A DNA stretch of 64,000 nucleotides, taken from NCBI RefSeq assembly GCF_002158995.1, contig NZ_LOHF01000026.1, positions 31,269-95,268 on the forward strand, in the 5' to 3' direction. The notes beneath the pieces were generated by a model. That model worked only from the letters and a program-made list of their open reading frames with translations. It was not told where the DNA came from and did no database searches. Below are positions 34,299-43,374 of this stretch, piece by piece. Source of the DNA: Pseudomonas caspiana (GTDB taxonomy: Bacteria > Pseudomonadota > Gammaproteobacteria > Pseudomonadales > Pseudomonadaceae). The stretch's first letter is position 1. Every line of letters starts with the position of its first letter. Both the position numbers and the translations under genes were made by a program.

Positions 34299-36575
34299 TT
34301 GACCGCTATCGACAATCACGCATCTCTGCAGGCGGCCATCGATAATTGTGCTCGTGAGCCTATTCGTACGCCGGGCAGCATTCAGCCACAAGGGTTTCTG
34401 ATCGTTATTGATGAGCCCGCGATGACGATCGTTCAGATCAGCGAGAATATTGCTCAGTGGCTGAATCTCGATACTGCCGAATTGCTGGGTTGTGATCTCG
34501 ATTCCCTCGTCAAAGGGGGCTCAGCTCTGGTCGATCAGTTAGGTGAGCTGGACGAAGATGAAGCGCAGCCGTACCACGTGGGCGACGTAACCTTCCTCAA
34601 AGGTGACCGTACCGGTCAGCCCGTGGCGATGATGTTGCATCGCAACGAAGACGTGCTGATTGCCGAGTTCGAACCAGCCGGGGACACCGTGACTGCGCAC
34701 GGCAGGTTGTATCCACTGGTCCGTTCGTTCATCAGTCAGATGCGTGAAGAAGAAAGCGTCGACGAGCTGTGTGATCGCTCAGTCCGTTTTATCAAGCGCA
34801 TTACCGGCTTCGGACGCGTGAACTCCTACCGTTTCGACGAGGACGGTAACGGCGTGGTCAATGCTGAACTGGCTGACGCAGGCATTCCCGGCTATCTGGG
34901 CCTGTGTTTCCCGGCGTCGGATATTCCGCCTCAGGCACGCGAGCTGTATTGTCTGAACCGGATTCGGATCATTGCCGACTCCAATTACACCCCGTCAGTG
35001 ATCATTCCTGATATCAACCCGAAAACCCAGCGTCCACTCGACCTGAGTTACGCGACGTTGCGTAGCGTTTCGCCTGTGCATTTGCAGTACATGCGTAACA
35101 TGGGCACCGGCGCCTCCATGTCCATCTCGATCGTGGTGGATGGTCGGCTGTGGGGATTGATTTCCTGCCATAACCTCACACCGCATCCGATCAGTTTTCA
35201 GACTCGCTCGGCTTGCGAACTGCTTGGCCGGGTTTTGTCGTTGCAGGTGGAAACCAAAGAAGCCCATCTGCGCAACCATCGCATGCTGAGTCTGCGCAAA
35301 GACATCGTTCAAATGCTGGCAGCGATGGCCGACCATGACAGCGTATTCAAGGGGCTGAAATCCCTGCCAGACACATTTATCAAATTCGTTGGTGGCTGCG
35401 GAGCGGCCGTGGTCTCGGATGAGGAGTGCGACCTTTTCGGCCAGACGCCTCCGGAGCGTGAGGTCCGTGCACTTGCAGAGTGGCTGGCAGAACGTGGTGG
35501 TCCCAATGTCTTTCAGACCAACAACGTCAGCACCGACATCGCGCAGATACCTGGGCTCGCCCGGGCAGTGAGCGGCGTATTGGCCGTGTCCATTTCCGAG
35601 CTGCATTCAAATTACCTGATCTGGTTCAAACCCGAGCAGGCACGAGTTGTTCATTGGGCAGGCAAACCGGAAAAAGCCATCGACAAAAGCGGTTCACTGA
35701 CGCCTCGCCTTAGCTTCGAACTCTGGAAGCAGAAGGTCGAGGGTTATTCCACGCGCTGGGAAGAAGCCGAGCTGGAAGGAGTGGCGGAACTGCGCCTTGC
35801 CGTGCTCGGTATCGTGTTGCGCAAAGCCGAAGAAATGGCACAGCTGGCTACAGAACTCAAACGTAGCAATAAAGAGCTGGAAGCTTTCTCCTACAGCGTT
35901 TCCCACGACCTGCGGGCGCCCCTTCGGCACATCGCAGGCTACGCGGAACTTCTCAAAGATATGGAAGAGGTCAACCTCTCCCACCGTGGCCAGCGTTTCC
36001 TCGACACCATCGGCGAGTCAGCCAAGTTTGCCGGTACTTTGGTGGACAATCTGCTGAGTTTCTCGCAAATGGGACGCTCCGCCATGCGCCAGTCAGAGGT
36101 CAATCTGACCGCCATGGTCGAATCGATCCAGAGGGAAATGCAGCCCGATTATGAAGGCCGGACAATCGAATGGGTGGTGGGCGAACTGCCGATCATCATT
36201 GCCGATCCGGCTTTTTTACATTTGGCGATGCGTAACCTGCTCGCCAATGCAATCAAATACACCCGCAATGAACCCATTGCAGTCATTGAAATAACTGCGG
36301 TTCAGGAACCTCAGGGTGTTGTCGTCAGCGTTCGTGACAACGGCGTGGGCTTCGATATGCAATACGCCGACAAGCTGTTTGGAGTCTTCCAGCGCCTGCA
36401 CCGGATGGAAGAGTTCGAGGGTACCGGTATTGGCCTGGCCAATGTCCGGCGGATCATCGAACGCCATGGCGGCACCGTGCAAGCTCAAGGCGTACTGGAT
36501 GAAGGGGCGACGTTCTCCTTCACCCTGCCCTACAAAACCCCTGAACCCAGTCGTCTGAGTACGAAGGAAAAATAA
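34299..36575 (+). CDS. bphP2: Bacteriophytochrome histidine kinase (second copy), TTG start
   Basis: TTG 34299 is preceded by AGGGGGAAG and gives 758 residues; the in-frame sequence before it is unlike any phytochrome N-terminus. Order PAS-GAF-PHY-HisKA-HATPase. Cys17 in IDNCAREPI is the expected biliverdin site, though the next motif is IQPQG rather than the usual IQPHG. Also seen are FPASDIPPQARELY, His536 in SHDLRAP, NLLANAIKYT and GTGIGLANV. It ends in a TAATG overlap with a response regulator, its likely phosphorylation partner. The 443-base gap upstream (33856-34298) holds no other gene. Confidence 0.92.
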   Translation: MTAIDNHASLQAAIDNCAREPIRTPGSIQPQGFLIVIDEPAMTIVQISENIAQWLNLDTAELLGCDLDSLVKGGSALVDQLGELDEDEAQPYHVGDVTFLKGDRTGQPVAMMLHRNEDVLIAEFEPAGDTVTAHGRLYPLVRSFISQMREEESVDELCDRSVRFIKRITGFGRVNSYRFDEDGNGVVNAELADAGIPGYLGLCFPASDIPPQARELYCLNRIRIIADSNYTPSVIIPDINPKTQRPLDLSYATLRSVSPVHLQYMRNMGTGASMSISIVVDGRLWGLISCHNLTPHPISFQTRSACELLGRVLSLQVETKEAHLRNHRMLSLRKDIVQMLAAMADHDSVFKGLKSLPDTFIKFVGGCGAAVVSDEECDLFGQTPPEREVRALAEWLAERGGPNVFQTNNVSTDIAQIPGLARAVSGVLAVSISELHSNYLIWFKPEQARVVHWAGKPEKAIDKSGSLTPRLSFELWKQKVEGYSTRWEEAELEGVAELRLAVLGIVLRKAEEMAQLATELKRSNKELEAFSYSVSHDLRAPLRHIAGYAELLKDMEEVNLSHRGQRFLDTIGESAKFAGTLVDNLLSFSQMGRSAMRQSEVNLTAMVESIQREMQPDYEGRTIEWVVGELPIIIADPAFLHLAMRNLLANAIKYTRNEPIAVIEITAVQEPQGVVVSVRDNGVGFDMQYADKLFGVFQRLHRMEEFEGTGIGLANVRRIIERHGGTVQAQGVLDEGATFSFTLPYKTPEPSRLSTKEK

Positions 36576-37036
36576 TGCTCAAACCCATATTGCTGGTTGA
36601 AGACAACCCCAACGATCTGGAACTGACCCTGGTCGCGCTCGAGCGCAGCCAGTTGGCCAACGAAGTGATTGTGCTGCGCGACGGCGCGGAAGCTCTTGAT
36701 TACCTGTTTCGCCGAAACGCCTACGCAGAGCGCGCTGGCGGCAATCCAGCGGTCCTGCTACTGGATCTGAAATTGCCCAAGGTCGACGGGTTGCAGGTAT
36801 TGGACGCCATTCGCCAGTCCGAAGATTTGCGCAGCATCCCGGTGGTCATGCTGACTTCCTCCCGTGAGGAGCTTGACCTGTCACGCGCCTATCACCTGGG
36901 TGTCAACGCTTACGTGGTCAAGCCTGTCGAGTTCAAGGAGTTCGTCAGTGCCATTTCTGATCTCGGTATTTTCTGGGCTGTGCTGAACGAACCGCCACCA
37001 GGTTCGGTCAGAGCTCAACGTCGCCCCAGCTCCTGA
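36575..37036 (+). CDS. Single-domain response regulator (Rcp1-like)
   Basis: A 153-residue receiver: acidic pocket LLVEDNPNDLELT, phospho-acceptor Asp in VLLLDLKLPKVDG, Thr in VVMLTSS and Lys in VVKPVEF. It has no output domain, only a short basic tail. The start overlaps the phytochrome stop by one base, as with cyanobacterial Cph1/Rcp1 pairs. It should receive phosphate from the phytochrome and pass it on by protein contact or phosphotransfer. Confidence 0.92.
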   Translation: MLKPILLVEDNPNDLELTLVALERSQLANEVIVLRDGAEALDYLFRRNAYAERAGGNPAVLLLDLKLPKVDGLQVLDAIRQSEDLRSIPVVMLTSSREELDLSRAYHLGVNAYVVKPVEFKEFVSAISDLGIFWAVLNEPPPGSVRAQRRPSS

Positions 37037-37066
37037 TTCCTATTTGATTAAGCGCAGTCAGACTTA

Positions 37067-39448
37067 ATGCCACTCAACGAATTGAAACTCCTGCTAATCG
37101 AAGACAGTCCGCAAGATGCGGAGTTGACCCTTTTGTCTTTGGAAGCCAGTGGAATCAAAGTTGACTCGACCCTGGTGCACAACCACCAGGGCGCTTCCCA
37201 AGCGCTCAGCCAGCAGGTGTTTGACGTCGTACTGTGTGACTTCCTGCTGCCGGGCTCCTCCGGCGCAGACGTTCTAAAAATCGCTCAGCAGTTAGCGCCC
37301 GAAACACCCTTCATCTTTCTCTCAGGCATTTTTGGCGAGCAACAGGCCGTTGAAATGATGCGCCTGGGCGCGGTTGATTACGTCCTCAAGCAAAACTTCA
37401 AGATGCTGCCCAAGGCCGTCAGGCGTGCGGTTTCGGAAGTCCGTGAGCGAACTCAGCGACGCGCTGCGGAAACCGCGCTGCAAGACGTTGAGGTCCGGGC
37501 CCAGCTCGCCATCGAAGCGGCCATGATGGGAGTCTGGGAAATCCAGCCCGCCACGGGCCGAATCCTCTGGGACGAACGTTGCAACGCCCTGTATGAAATT
37601 CTGCCGAACACCGCCATCGATCTGGCTTTTCTGCTGGACCGCTGCCATCCGGATGATCGTGCGCTTCTGGAGTCGAAGATTAATGCGGCTATCACCCGTG
37701 AATCTGACTACCAGGTTGAATACCGCGCACTGATCTCCAACGGACGATCGCGCTGGCTGTTCTCCAGCGGGCGCTCGGTGTTCCAGAACGGCCAGTGTGT
37801 ACGCATCACCGGTGTGCTCCAGGACATCACTGAGCGCAAGCAGGCGACTCGCGAGCTGGTTGAATTAAACGAGGCGCTGGGTGCTCGTGTTGAACAGCGC
37901 ACGCGGGAACGTGATCGCACCTGGGAATTGTCCAGAGAACTGCTGGCCGTGTTGCAACTGGACATGACGCCGATCTCTTTCAACCCCGCCTGGGAAGCCA
38001 CGCTGGGCTGGTCCAATGAGCAAATCAGCCAGATGCGCCTGTGGGAGTTGATCCACCCGGATGACTTCGACACGACGGTCCACGAAATGGAAAGCATTGC
38101 TCAGGGCTATATTTCGACCCGTTTCGTCAACCGGATGAAGCACAAGTCCGGTGATTATCGCTGGCTGTCCTGGACCATCGTGCCCGAGGGCGGGCTGATG
38201 TATGCGGCCGTTCGTGACATCACTGAAGAGCGTGCTGTTATCGATGAACTGGCGGCAGCCAACAAAAGCCTGCGGGCACAGATCAGCGAGCGGGAGCGGA
38301 TCGAAGCCGATCTGCAACAAATGCAGCGCCTCGAAGTGGTCGGTCAGTTGACGGCCGGTGTGGCTCACGACTTCAACAACCTGCTCACCGTAATCCTGAC
38401 CAGTACCACCTTTGCGATCCGGGACATCGAGCGCGGCACGCTGGACAAAACCGTTCAGCGTCTGCAAAACGTGAAAGACGCGGGTGAGCGCGGGGCGAAA
38501 CTGACCGCTCAATTGCTGTCGTTCTCCCGACGTCAACGGCTGCAACCTACCGCGATCAATCTCAACGACACCATTCGCGGCATGGGCACCCTCCTCGGTC
38601 GTGCTCTGGGCGGCAGCATCTGGATCGAGACCGATCTGGCCAGTGATCTGTGGTACGCCATGGGCGATCCGACCCAGACCGAAATGATCATCCTGAACCT
38701 TGCGATCAATGCACGCGACGCGATGGCCATGGGTGGCTCGCTGTGCTTCTCGACGTTCAACGCACAAATCACCGAGCCTGCGGTACGCCCCGAGGATCCG
38801 GAGCCCGGCAAATACGTGGTTCTGGCGATTCGTGACTCAGGCAGCGGTATGAGTCCCGAGACCTTGCTCCGCGCATTCGAGCCGTTCTACACCACAAAAG
38901 ACGTCGGCAAAGGTTCAGGCCTTGGCCTGGCTCAAGTGTTCGGCTTTGCCAAGCAATCAGGTGGCGGCGTGATGATTGAAAGCGAACTGGGTGTTGGCAC
39001 CAAAGTCATGGTCTATCTACCCAGCGTCGACAAACCTGAAAACCTGCCAGCTGAAAAGAACCTGCATCAGGCCCCTGCGCAGGTGAATGGCTCGCACACC
39101 ATTCTGCTGGTCGACGATGACCCGGAGGTTCGGGCGGTGACCGTACAGATGCTGGAGTCCATGGAATACAAGGTTAAACAGGCAAAGGACGGCGCGATGG
39201 CGCTGACCATGGTGGACGAGAGCGTCGATCTGGTGCTGACCGACTTCGCAATGCCCGGCATGACCGGAGGTGAGCTCGCTACCCTGATTCACAAGAAGCA
39301 TCCGAGCCTGCCGGTGCTGTTTGTCACCGGTTACGCCGACACGGACGTACTGGGTCTGAATGGCTCGGCGGTGGTGCAAAAGCCGTTTAACGAGATAGAG
39401 CTGAGAAACAAACTGCACGACGTCTTGAGCAACGCAGACCGCCGCTGA
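37067..39448 (+). CDS. Hybrid sensor kinase REC-PAS-PAS-HisKA-HATPase-REC
   Basis: The 793-residue protein begins with a receiver domain (LLLIEDSPQDAELT, acceptor Asp in VVLCDFLLPGSSG). Two PAS domains follow (ending ITGVLQDITERK and AAVRDITEER), then a kinase core with His in VAHDFNNLLTVIL, NLAINARDAM, DSGSGMSP and GSGLGLAQV. A C-terminal receiver carries LLVDDDPEVRAV and LTDFAMPGMTG. It follows the response regulator by 30 bases and completes a light-sensing phosphorelay operon. No DNA-binding output is encoded here. Confidence 0.92.
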   Translation: MPLNELKLLLIEDSPQDAELTLLSLEASGIKVDSTLVHNHQGASQALSQQVFDVVLCDFLLPGSSGADVLKIAQQLAPETPFIFLSGIFGEQQAVEMMRLGAVDYVLKQNFKMLPKAVRRAVSEVRERTQRRAAETALQDVEVRAQLAIEAAMMGVWEIQPATGRILWDERCNALYEILPNTAIDLAFLLDRCHPDDRALLESKINAAITRESDYQVEYRALISNGRSRWLFSSGRSVFQNGQCVRITGVLQDITERKQATRELVELNEALGARVEQRTRERDRTWELSRELLAVLQLDMTPISFNPAWEATLGWSNEQISQMRLWELIHPDDFDTTVHEMESIAQGYISTRFVNRMKHKSGDYRWLSWTIVPEGGLMYAAVRDITEERAVIDELAAANKSLRAQISERERIEADLQQMQRLEVVGQLTAGVAHDFNNLLTVILTSTTFAIRDIERGTLDKTVQRLQNVKDAGERGAKLTAQLLSFSRRQRLQPTAINLNDTIRGMGTLLGRALGGSIWIETDLASDLWYAMGDPTQTEMIILNLAINARDAMAMGGSLCFSTFNAQITEPAVRPEDPEPGKYVVLAIRDSGSGMSPETLLRAFEPFYTTKDVGKGSGLGLAQVFGFAKQSGGGVMIESELGVGTKVMVYLPSVDKPENLPAEKNLHQAPAQVNGSHTILLVDDDPEVRAVTVQMLESMEYKVKQAKDGAMALTMVDESVDLVLTDFAMPGMTGGELATLIHKKHPSLPVLFVTGYADTDVLGLNGSAVVQKPFNEIELRNKLHDVLSNADRR

Positions 39449-39470
39449 CGCTCCTTCTGCCAACCCTTCC

Positions 39471-39788
39471 TCAGGCCAGTGAGGCTGCGCCAATCTCAGT
39501 CAGCCCACTGATGATGTGCTGGGTGTACGGAAACGCCGGATCCTCATCCAGCACCCGCTCCGACACTAACAGCCCCTCCTTCACTAAAACGTCCACAGCG
39601 ACTACACAATCGGCGATAGCCGGGATGCGCGCATAGGCGCGAATCAGCCGGGTGTAAATCTGCCCGAACGTTAACTTTGTGGCTCCCTCGCCATTGAGCA
39701 CACGAACGGCGCCCAGGACAGCGAGGTCAACCGCATATCTGGGGTCAATGGACAGCGGTTTGGAGGGGTTTTCCAAGTGTGACGGCAT
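39471..39788 (-). CDS. Hypothetical protein, winged-helix-like (105 aa)
   Basis: The internal ATG at 39788 (MPSHLENPSKPL) is favoured; the longer frame adds a hydrophobic N-terminus with poor codon use. The product is soluble and helical, with VDLAVLGAVRVLNGEGATKL, YTRLIRAYARIPAI and VAVDVLVKEGLLVSERV, a layout that could be a winged helix. It is convergent with the hybrid kinase. No family is recognised. Confidence 0.5.
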   Translation of the reverse strand: MPSHLENPSKPLSIDPRYAVDLAVLGAVRVLNGEGATKLTFGQIYTRLIRAYARIPAIADCVVAVDVLVKEGLLVSERVLDEDPAFPYTQHIISGLTEIGAASLA

Positions 39789-40343
39789 AAGCGAAGCAAC
39801 TAAGAATAGGTCGAGAAAAGACAATCCTGCGCTATAACGTAAAAACAATAACGCACTAATAATTACACGCGCACTGAACCGCGAAATAAAAAGGTATCAA
39901 CACTGTATTTGGCAGTTATTCAATTTAGCCGCAGGCGCGACATAGCCTGTTTATTGCAAAGATATTTAAACAGGTAAGAGCCGTATAAAAACTACCAACT
40001 ATCAGCAATACGCAGAGCTTATCAGAAGCATAAACCTAACTGCAATTAGGTTTATCAAAAAGCAATATAACACTTCAATTCCAACCTATTACCAGCATAA
40101 AAACCCAATTTAAATCTAATAAATAGCATAAATCACCAATTTTACTGCTTTAAATCACTAGAACCCTTCAAAAAGACTCAAAAAAACCTCTACCAGGGCA
40201 ATATGCCATCATTTAATTAAACACTGCAGCCAAATATCCTCTCAACCTGTGAACTTTTAGTCCTGACGCTTGACTTAACATCCGGCTGATCGCCGCAACC
40301 GCTTTCACTTATAGTTTCTAAACCATTAATCGAGATTTAATCG
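39789..40343. other. AT-rich 555-base region upstream of the beta-glucosidase operon
   Basis: No gene is seen. The segment 39840-40260 is far richer in A and T than its surroundings. It has two perfect inverted repeats: CCTGTTTA/TAAACAGG (39946-39953 and 39967-39974) and TAAACCTAA/TTAGGTTTA (40031-40039 and 40046-40054). It may be H-NS (MvaT)-silenced promoter DNA or imported sequence. Confidence 0.55.
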
Positions 40344-40598
40344 ATGACCAGACCCATGCTGTCTGTTTTCAGCGCAGTGCTGCTCTGCGCCCACAGTTTG
40401 TCCGCGCTCGCGGCTGACTCTGCTTCTGCGACCAATACTGCAACTTCCACAGAACAAGTTCGCGTACAGGTCGAGGCAAAGCGCGACCAACTGACCGGGG
40501 TTGCCAACGTCAGTACCTCCGCATCAAAGGGCCCTTCTACCGTGCTCGATGCACCGGTGGTCACTGATGACGCTCCCGCACAGGCGCAACGTCCATGA
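40344..40598 (+). CDS. Small secreted protein, Ala/Thr/Ser-rich
   Basis: An 84-residue protein with a clear signal peptide (MTRPMLSVFSAVLLCAHSLS, cleavage near ALA-AD). The rest is a low-complexity, acidic and Thr/Ala/Gln-rich tail without a recognisable domain. It overlaps the start of the beta-glucosidase gene by 4 bases, so the two are probably coupled. A helper role for the secreted enzyme is a guess. Confidence 0.6.
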   Translation: MTRPMLSVFSAVLLCAHSLSALAADSASATNTATSTEQVRVQVEAKRDQLTGVANVSTSASKGPSTVLDAPVVTDDAPAQAQRP

Positions 40599-43339
40599 AC
40601 CCACCTGACCACTCGACTATCGCCTCTGCCAAAAGGACACTTGCCGTGTCAGCGTTCAAACACACTCTGGGCCTGAGCCTGCTGACCTTCAGCATCCTGC
40701 AAGCCAACCTCGCTCTTGCAGCGGTTACACCAGCCACCGGTAACGACGTTGAAGCCCGTGTCAGTTCGATCCTTGACAACATGAGCCAATCCGAGAAGAT
40801 CAACTTCACCCGGGTCAACGACGGACACATGATTCCGCCGCTGCTCAAGTGGGGTATCAAAGGCACCACGGCGTATGACTCGTCCATGGGCGTGCACGTC
40901 AACAACGCCACCTTCGGTGCGCAGTACCCTTCGCAGTCTGCCCTCGCCGCGACCTGGAGCATCAACCGCGCCAAAGAGTTCGGCCTGGCCATCGCCTACG
41001 AAACCCGCATCTCGGGCGGTCAGCAAATGCTGTCGCCGGGCGTCAACCTGTACCGCACGCCGTACAACGGTCGTTCAGCCGAATACATGAGCGGTGAAGA
41101 TCCATTCTTGGGTGCCGTGCTGGCTCCAGCGGTGGTCAACGCCATTCAGGCGCAAGGCATCCAGGCCAGCGGCAAGCACTACCTGGCCAACGAACAGGAA
41201 GCCAATCGTCAGGCGGTGAACGTCATTGCTGACGAACGCACCCTGCGCGAGCTATATCTGCCAGGCTTCGAGTCGATGGTGAAAAACTCCAACGTCGCCT
41301 CGATCATGTGCGGCTTCAACAAAATCAACGGTGACTACGCCTGCGAAAACCATCACCTGATTACTGAAGTGCTCAAAGGTGAATGGGGTTATCAAGGCAC
41401 CGTGATCAGTGACTTCAACGCCATTCACGATGCGTTCAAGGGTGCCTGGGCAGGTACCGACATCGACATGCCATCGGGTCTGCAATTCACCGAAGCCAAC
41501 CTGCTGCCGTATCTCTGGAGCGGCCAACTGACCCAGAACGTCATCGATGACAAGGTCAAACGCAACCTGCGCGCCATCGTCAGCTACGACTTCCAGGAAA
41601 ACCTCAACACCGCGAAGACTCTGGACCACCCGGAGTACGGCGCACGCGCAGCATTGAACACCGCTCGTGAGTCCATCGTGTTGTTGCGCAACGAAAAAAC
41701 CACCGAAGGCAAGCCGCTGCTGCCACTGGCCAAAACCGCCAAAATCGCAGTGATCGGTGACTGGGCACACGAAGCACCGGCATCGCCATTCGGTACCGCC
41801 AACTCGCCGCCCAACAGCTACGTCACCGAACTGAGCGGTTTGCAGCAACTGGCGTCGAGCAGCTCGAATGTCACTTATCTGTCCGAGCTGAGCCTGAACC
41901 CGAAATCCGCAGCCTGGTACCAGCCTGCCACGGGTAGCAACGGTGTGAACAACTCTGGCGTGAAAGCCGAGTACTTCTCCAACACCAGTTTTTCGGGCAG
42001 CCCGAGCGTGACCCGTGTCGAACCGGGCGTGAACCTCAACTGGACCACCGGCACCAACGAAACCAATGCGGGCACCACCGCCGTATCCGGTTTCAGCCCT
42101 TCAGCGGGTGCGTTCTCGGCTCGCTTTACGGCGAACATCAAGCCGACGGTTTCCGGCGCCCACGTGTTCAAGGTGCGTGCAGACGGTCCTTACAAACTGT
42201 GGGTCAATGATGAGCTGGTGTTGCAGAGCGACGGCGTGCCGTACTCTTCCGACGTCGTGAACGCCATGACCACCTCCGGCAAAACCGCAGCGCTGGTGGC
42301 AGGCAAGTCGTACTCCGTGAAGCTTGAATACCAGCGCGTGCAGGGCAACTTCATCCCGGCACTGGGTGGTGTTACCGGCGTGCAGATGAGCTGGGCATCC
42401 CTGCGTCCGCCGAAAGATCTGTCGAAATACGACGCGGTAGTCGTCGCCACCGGCTCCAACTACGAGCACGAAGGCGAAGGTTCCGACCACGGTTTCGAAC
42501 TGCCCGACCAACAGGCTGAACTGATCAGTTTTGTGGCCCGCGCCAACCCCAACACCATCGTGGTCATGCACGGCGGCGGTGTTGCAGACATGCAGCCTTG
42601 GGCGAACAAAGTCGGCGCCACCCTGCAAGCCTGGTTCCCGGGTCAGCAAGGCGGTCAGGCACTGGCCGAGATCCTGTATGGCAAGGTCAACCCTTCGGGC
42701 AAACTGCCGATCAGCATCGACAAGAAAATCGAAGATAACCCGAGCTATGCGTCCTATCCGGACCCGGCGGCTTACCGTGGCGACAATGCGCTGACCGAAA
42801 TGACCTACAGCGAAGGCTTGTACATGGGCTATCGCGGTTATGACAAGAAACACGCAAAACCGCTCTACCCGTTCGGCTACGGTCTGTCGTACACCACGTT
42901 TGGTTATAGCGATCTGAAATTGTCGACCAATGTCCTGAGCCCTGGCGCGACCATCGACGTGAAGTTCACCCTGACCAACACTGGCGACAAGGCTGGTTTC
43001 GAAGTGGCACAACTGTACGTGCAACCGGTGAAACCTGCGGTTGACCGTCCGGAGAAAGAACTCAAAGGCTTCACCAAGGTGTACCTGCAACCGGGCGAAA
43101 GCAAGACTGTCAGCATTCCGATCGATTCGCGCTCCCTGGCGTACTACGTCGACAAGACCGCAAGCTGGGATGTGGACGCTGGCAAGTTCAAGATCCTCGT
43201 GGGTTCCGACTCAGAGAATCTGACCCTCAACCGCACCTTGACCACGCTGTTCCCGGAACACCTGACCACCCGAGACAGCAACCCGCTGCCATTGCCACTG
43301 CGCAAGGCCGTGCAGGTTAACGCCGCACAGACCTACTAA
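40595..43339 (+). CDS. GH3 beta-glucosidase with inserted PA14 domain, exported
   Basis: The 914-residue protein has an extended signal region (hydrophobic stretch LSLLTFSILQANLALA). The GH3 barrel contains SGKHYLANEQEANRQ and the nucleophile Asp in GTVISDFNA. The second GH3 domain holds ESIVLLRNE and GEGSDHGFELPDQQ. A PA14 module (about residues 455-600; VKAEYFSNTSFSG, FKVRADGPYKLWVND) is inserted as in some plant-pathogen and fungal GH3 enzymes, where it binds sugar near the active site. A fibronectin-like C-terminal domain follows. It likely trims glucosides in the periplasm or outside. Confidence 0.88.
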   Translation: MNPPDHSTIASAKRTLAVSAFKHTLGLSLLTFSILQANLALAAVTPATGNDVEARVSSILDNMSQSEKINFTRVNDGHMIPPLLKWGIKGTTAYDSSMGVHVNNATFGAQYPSQSALAATWSINRAKEFGLAIAYETRISGGQQMLSPGVNLYRTPYNGRSAEYMSGEDPFLGAVLAPAVVNAIQAQGIQASGKHYLANEQEANRQAVNVIADERTLRELYLPGFESMVKNSNVASIMCGFNKINGDYACENHHLITEVLKGEWGYQGTVISDFNAIHDAFKGAWAGTDIDMPSGLQFTEANLLPYLWSGQLTQNVIDDKVKRNLRAIVSYDFQENLNTAKTLDHPEYGARAALNTARESIVLLRNEKTTEGKPLLPLAKTAKIAVIGDWAHEAPASPFGTANSPPNSYVTELSGLQQLASSSSNVTYLSELSLNPKSAAWYQPATGSNGVNNSGVKAEYFSNTSFSGSPSVTRVEPGVNLNWTTGTNETNAGTTAVSGFSPSAGAFSARFTANIKPTVSGAHVFKVRADGPYKLWVNDELVLQSDGVPYSSDVVNAMTTSGKTAALVAGKSYSVKLEYQRVQGNFIPALGGVTGVQMSWASLRPPKDLSKYDAVVVATGSNYEHEGEGSDHGFELPDQQAELISFVARANPNTIVVMHGGGVADMQPWANKVGATLQAWFPGQQGGQALAEILYGKVNPSGKLPISIDKKIEDNPSYASYPDPAAYRGDNALTEMTYSEGLYMGYRGYDKKHAKPLYPFGYGLSYTTFGYSDLKLSTNVLSPGATIDVKFTLTNTGDKAGFEVAQLYVQPVKPAVDRPEKELKGFTKVYLQPGESKTVSIPIDSRSLAYYVDKTASWDVDAGKFKILVGSDSENLTLNRTLTTLFPEHLTTRDSNPLPLPLRKAVQVNAAQTY

Positions 43340-43346
43340 GCGTCAC

Positions 43347-43374
43347 TATTCAGGCTCAAGGATGAGCCTGAATA
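43347..43374. terminator. Hairpin at convergent GH3/TetR ends
   Basis: A perfect 11-bp stem TATTCAGGCTC / GAGCCTGAATA has a 6-base loop. It lies 8 bases past the GH3 stop and overlaps the last codons of the TetR gene. No strong T run, so termination is likely but unproven. Confidence 0.55.

Noticed and set aside
34995..35606. Minus-strand frame of 203 codons opposite the second phytochrome
   Set aside because: Antisense shadow of the GAF/PHY region.
37865..38767. Minus-strand open frame (300 codons) opposite the hybrid kinase
   Set aside because: The plus strand encodes PAS and kinase domains with intact motifs; the antisense frame has no recognisable domain.
42101..43090. Long minus-strand open frame (329 codons) opposite the beta-glucosidase
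   Set aside because: It is antisense to a clear GH3 gene, has Cys/His-rich non-protein-like composition and no ribosome site; it is a shadow of GC-rich codons.
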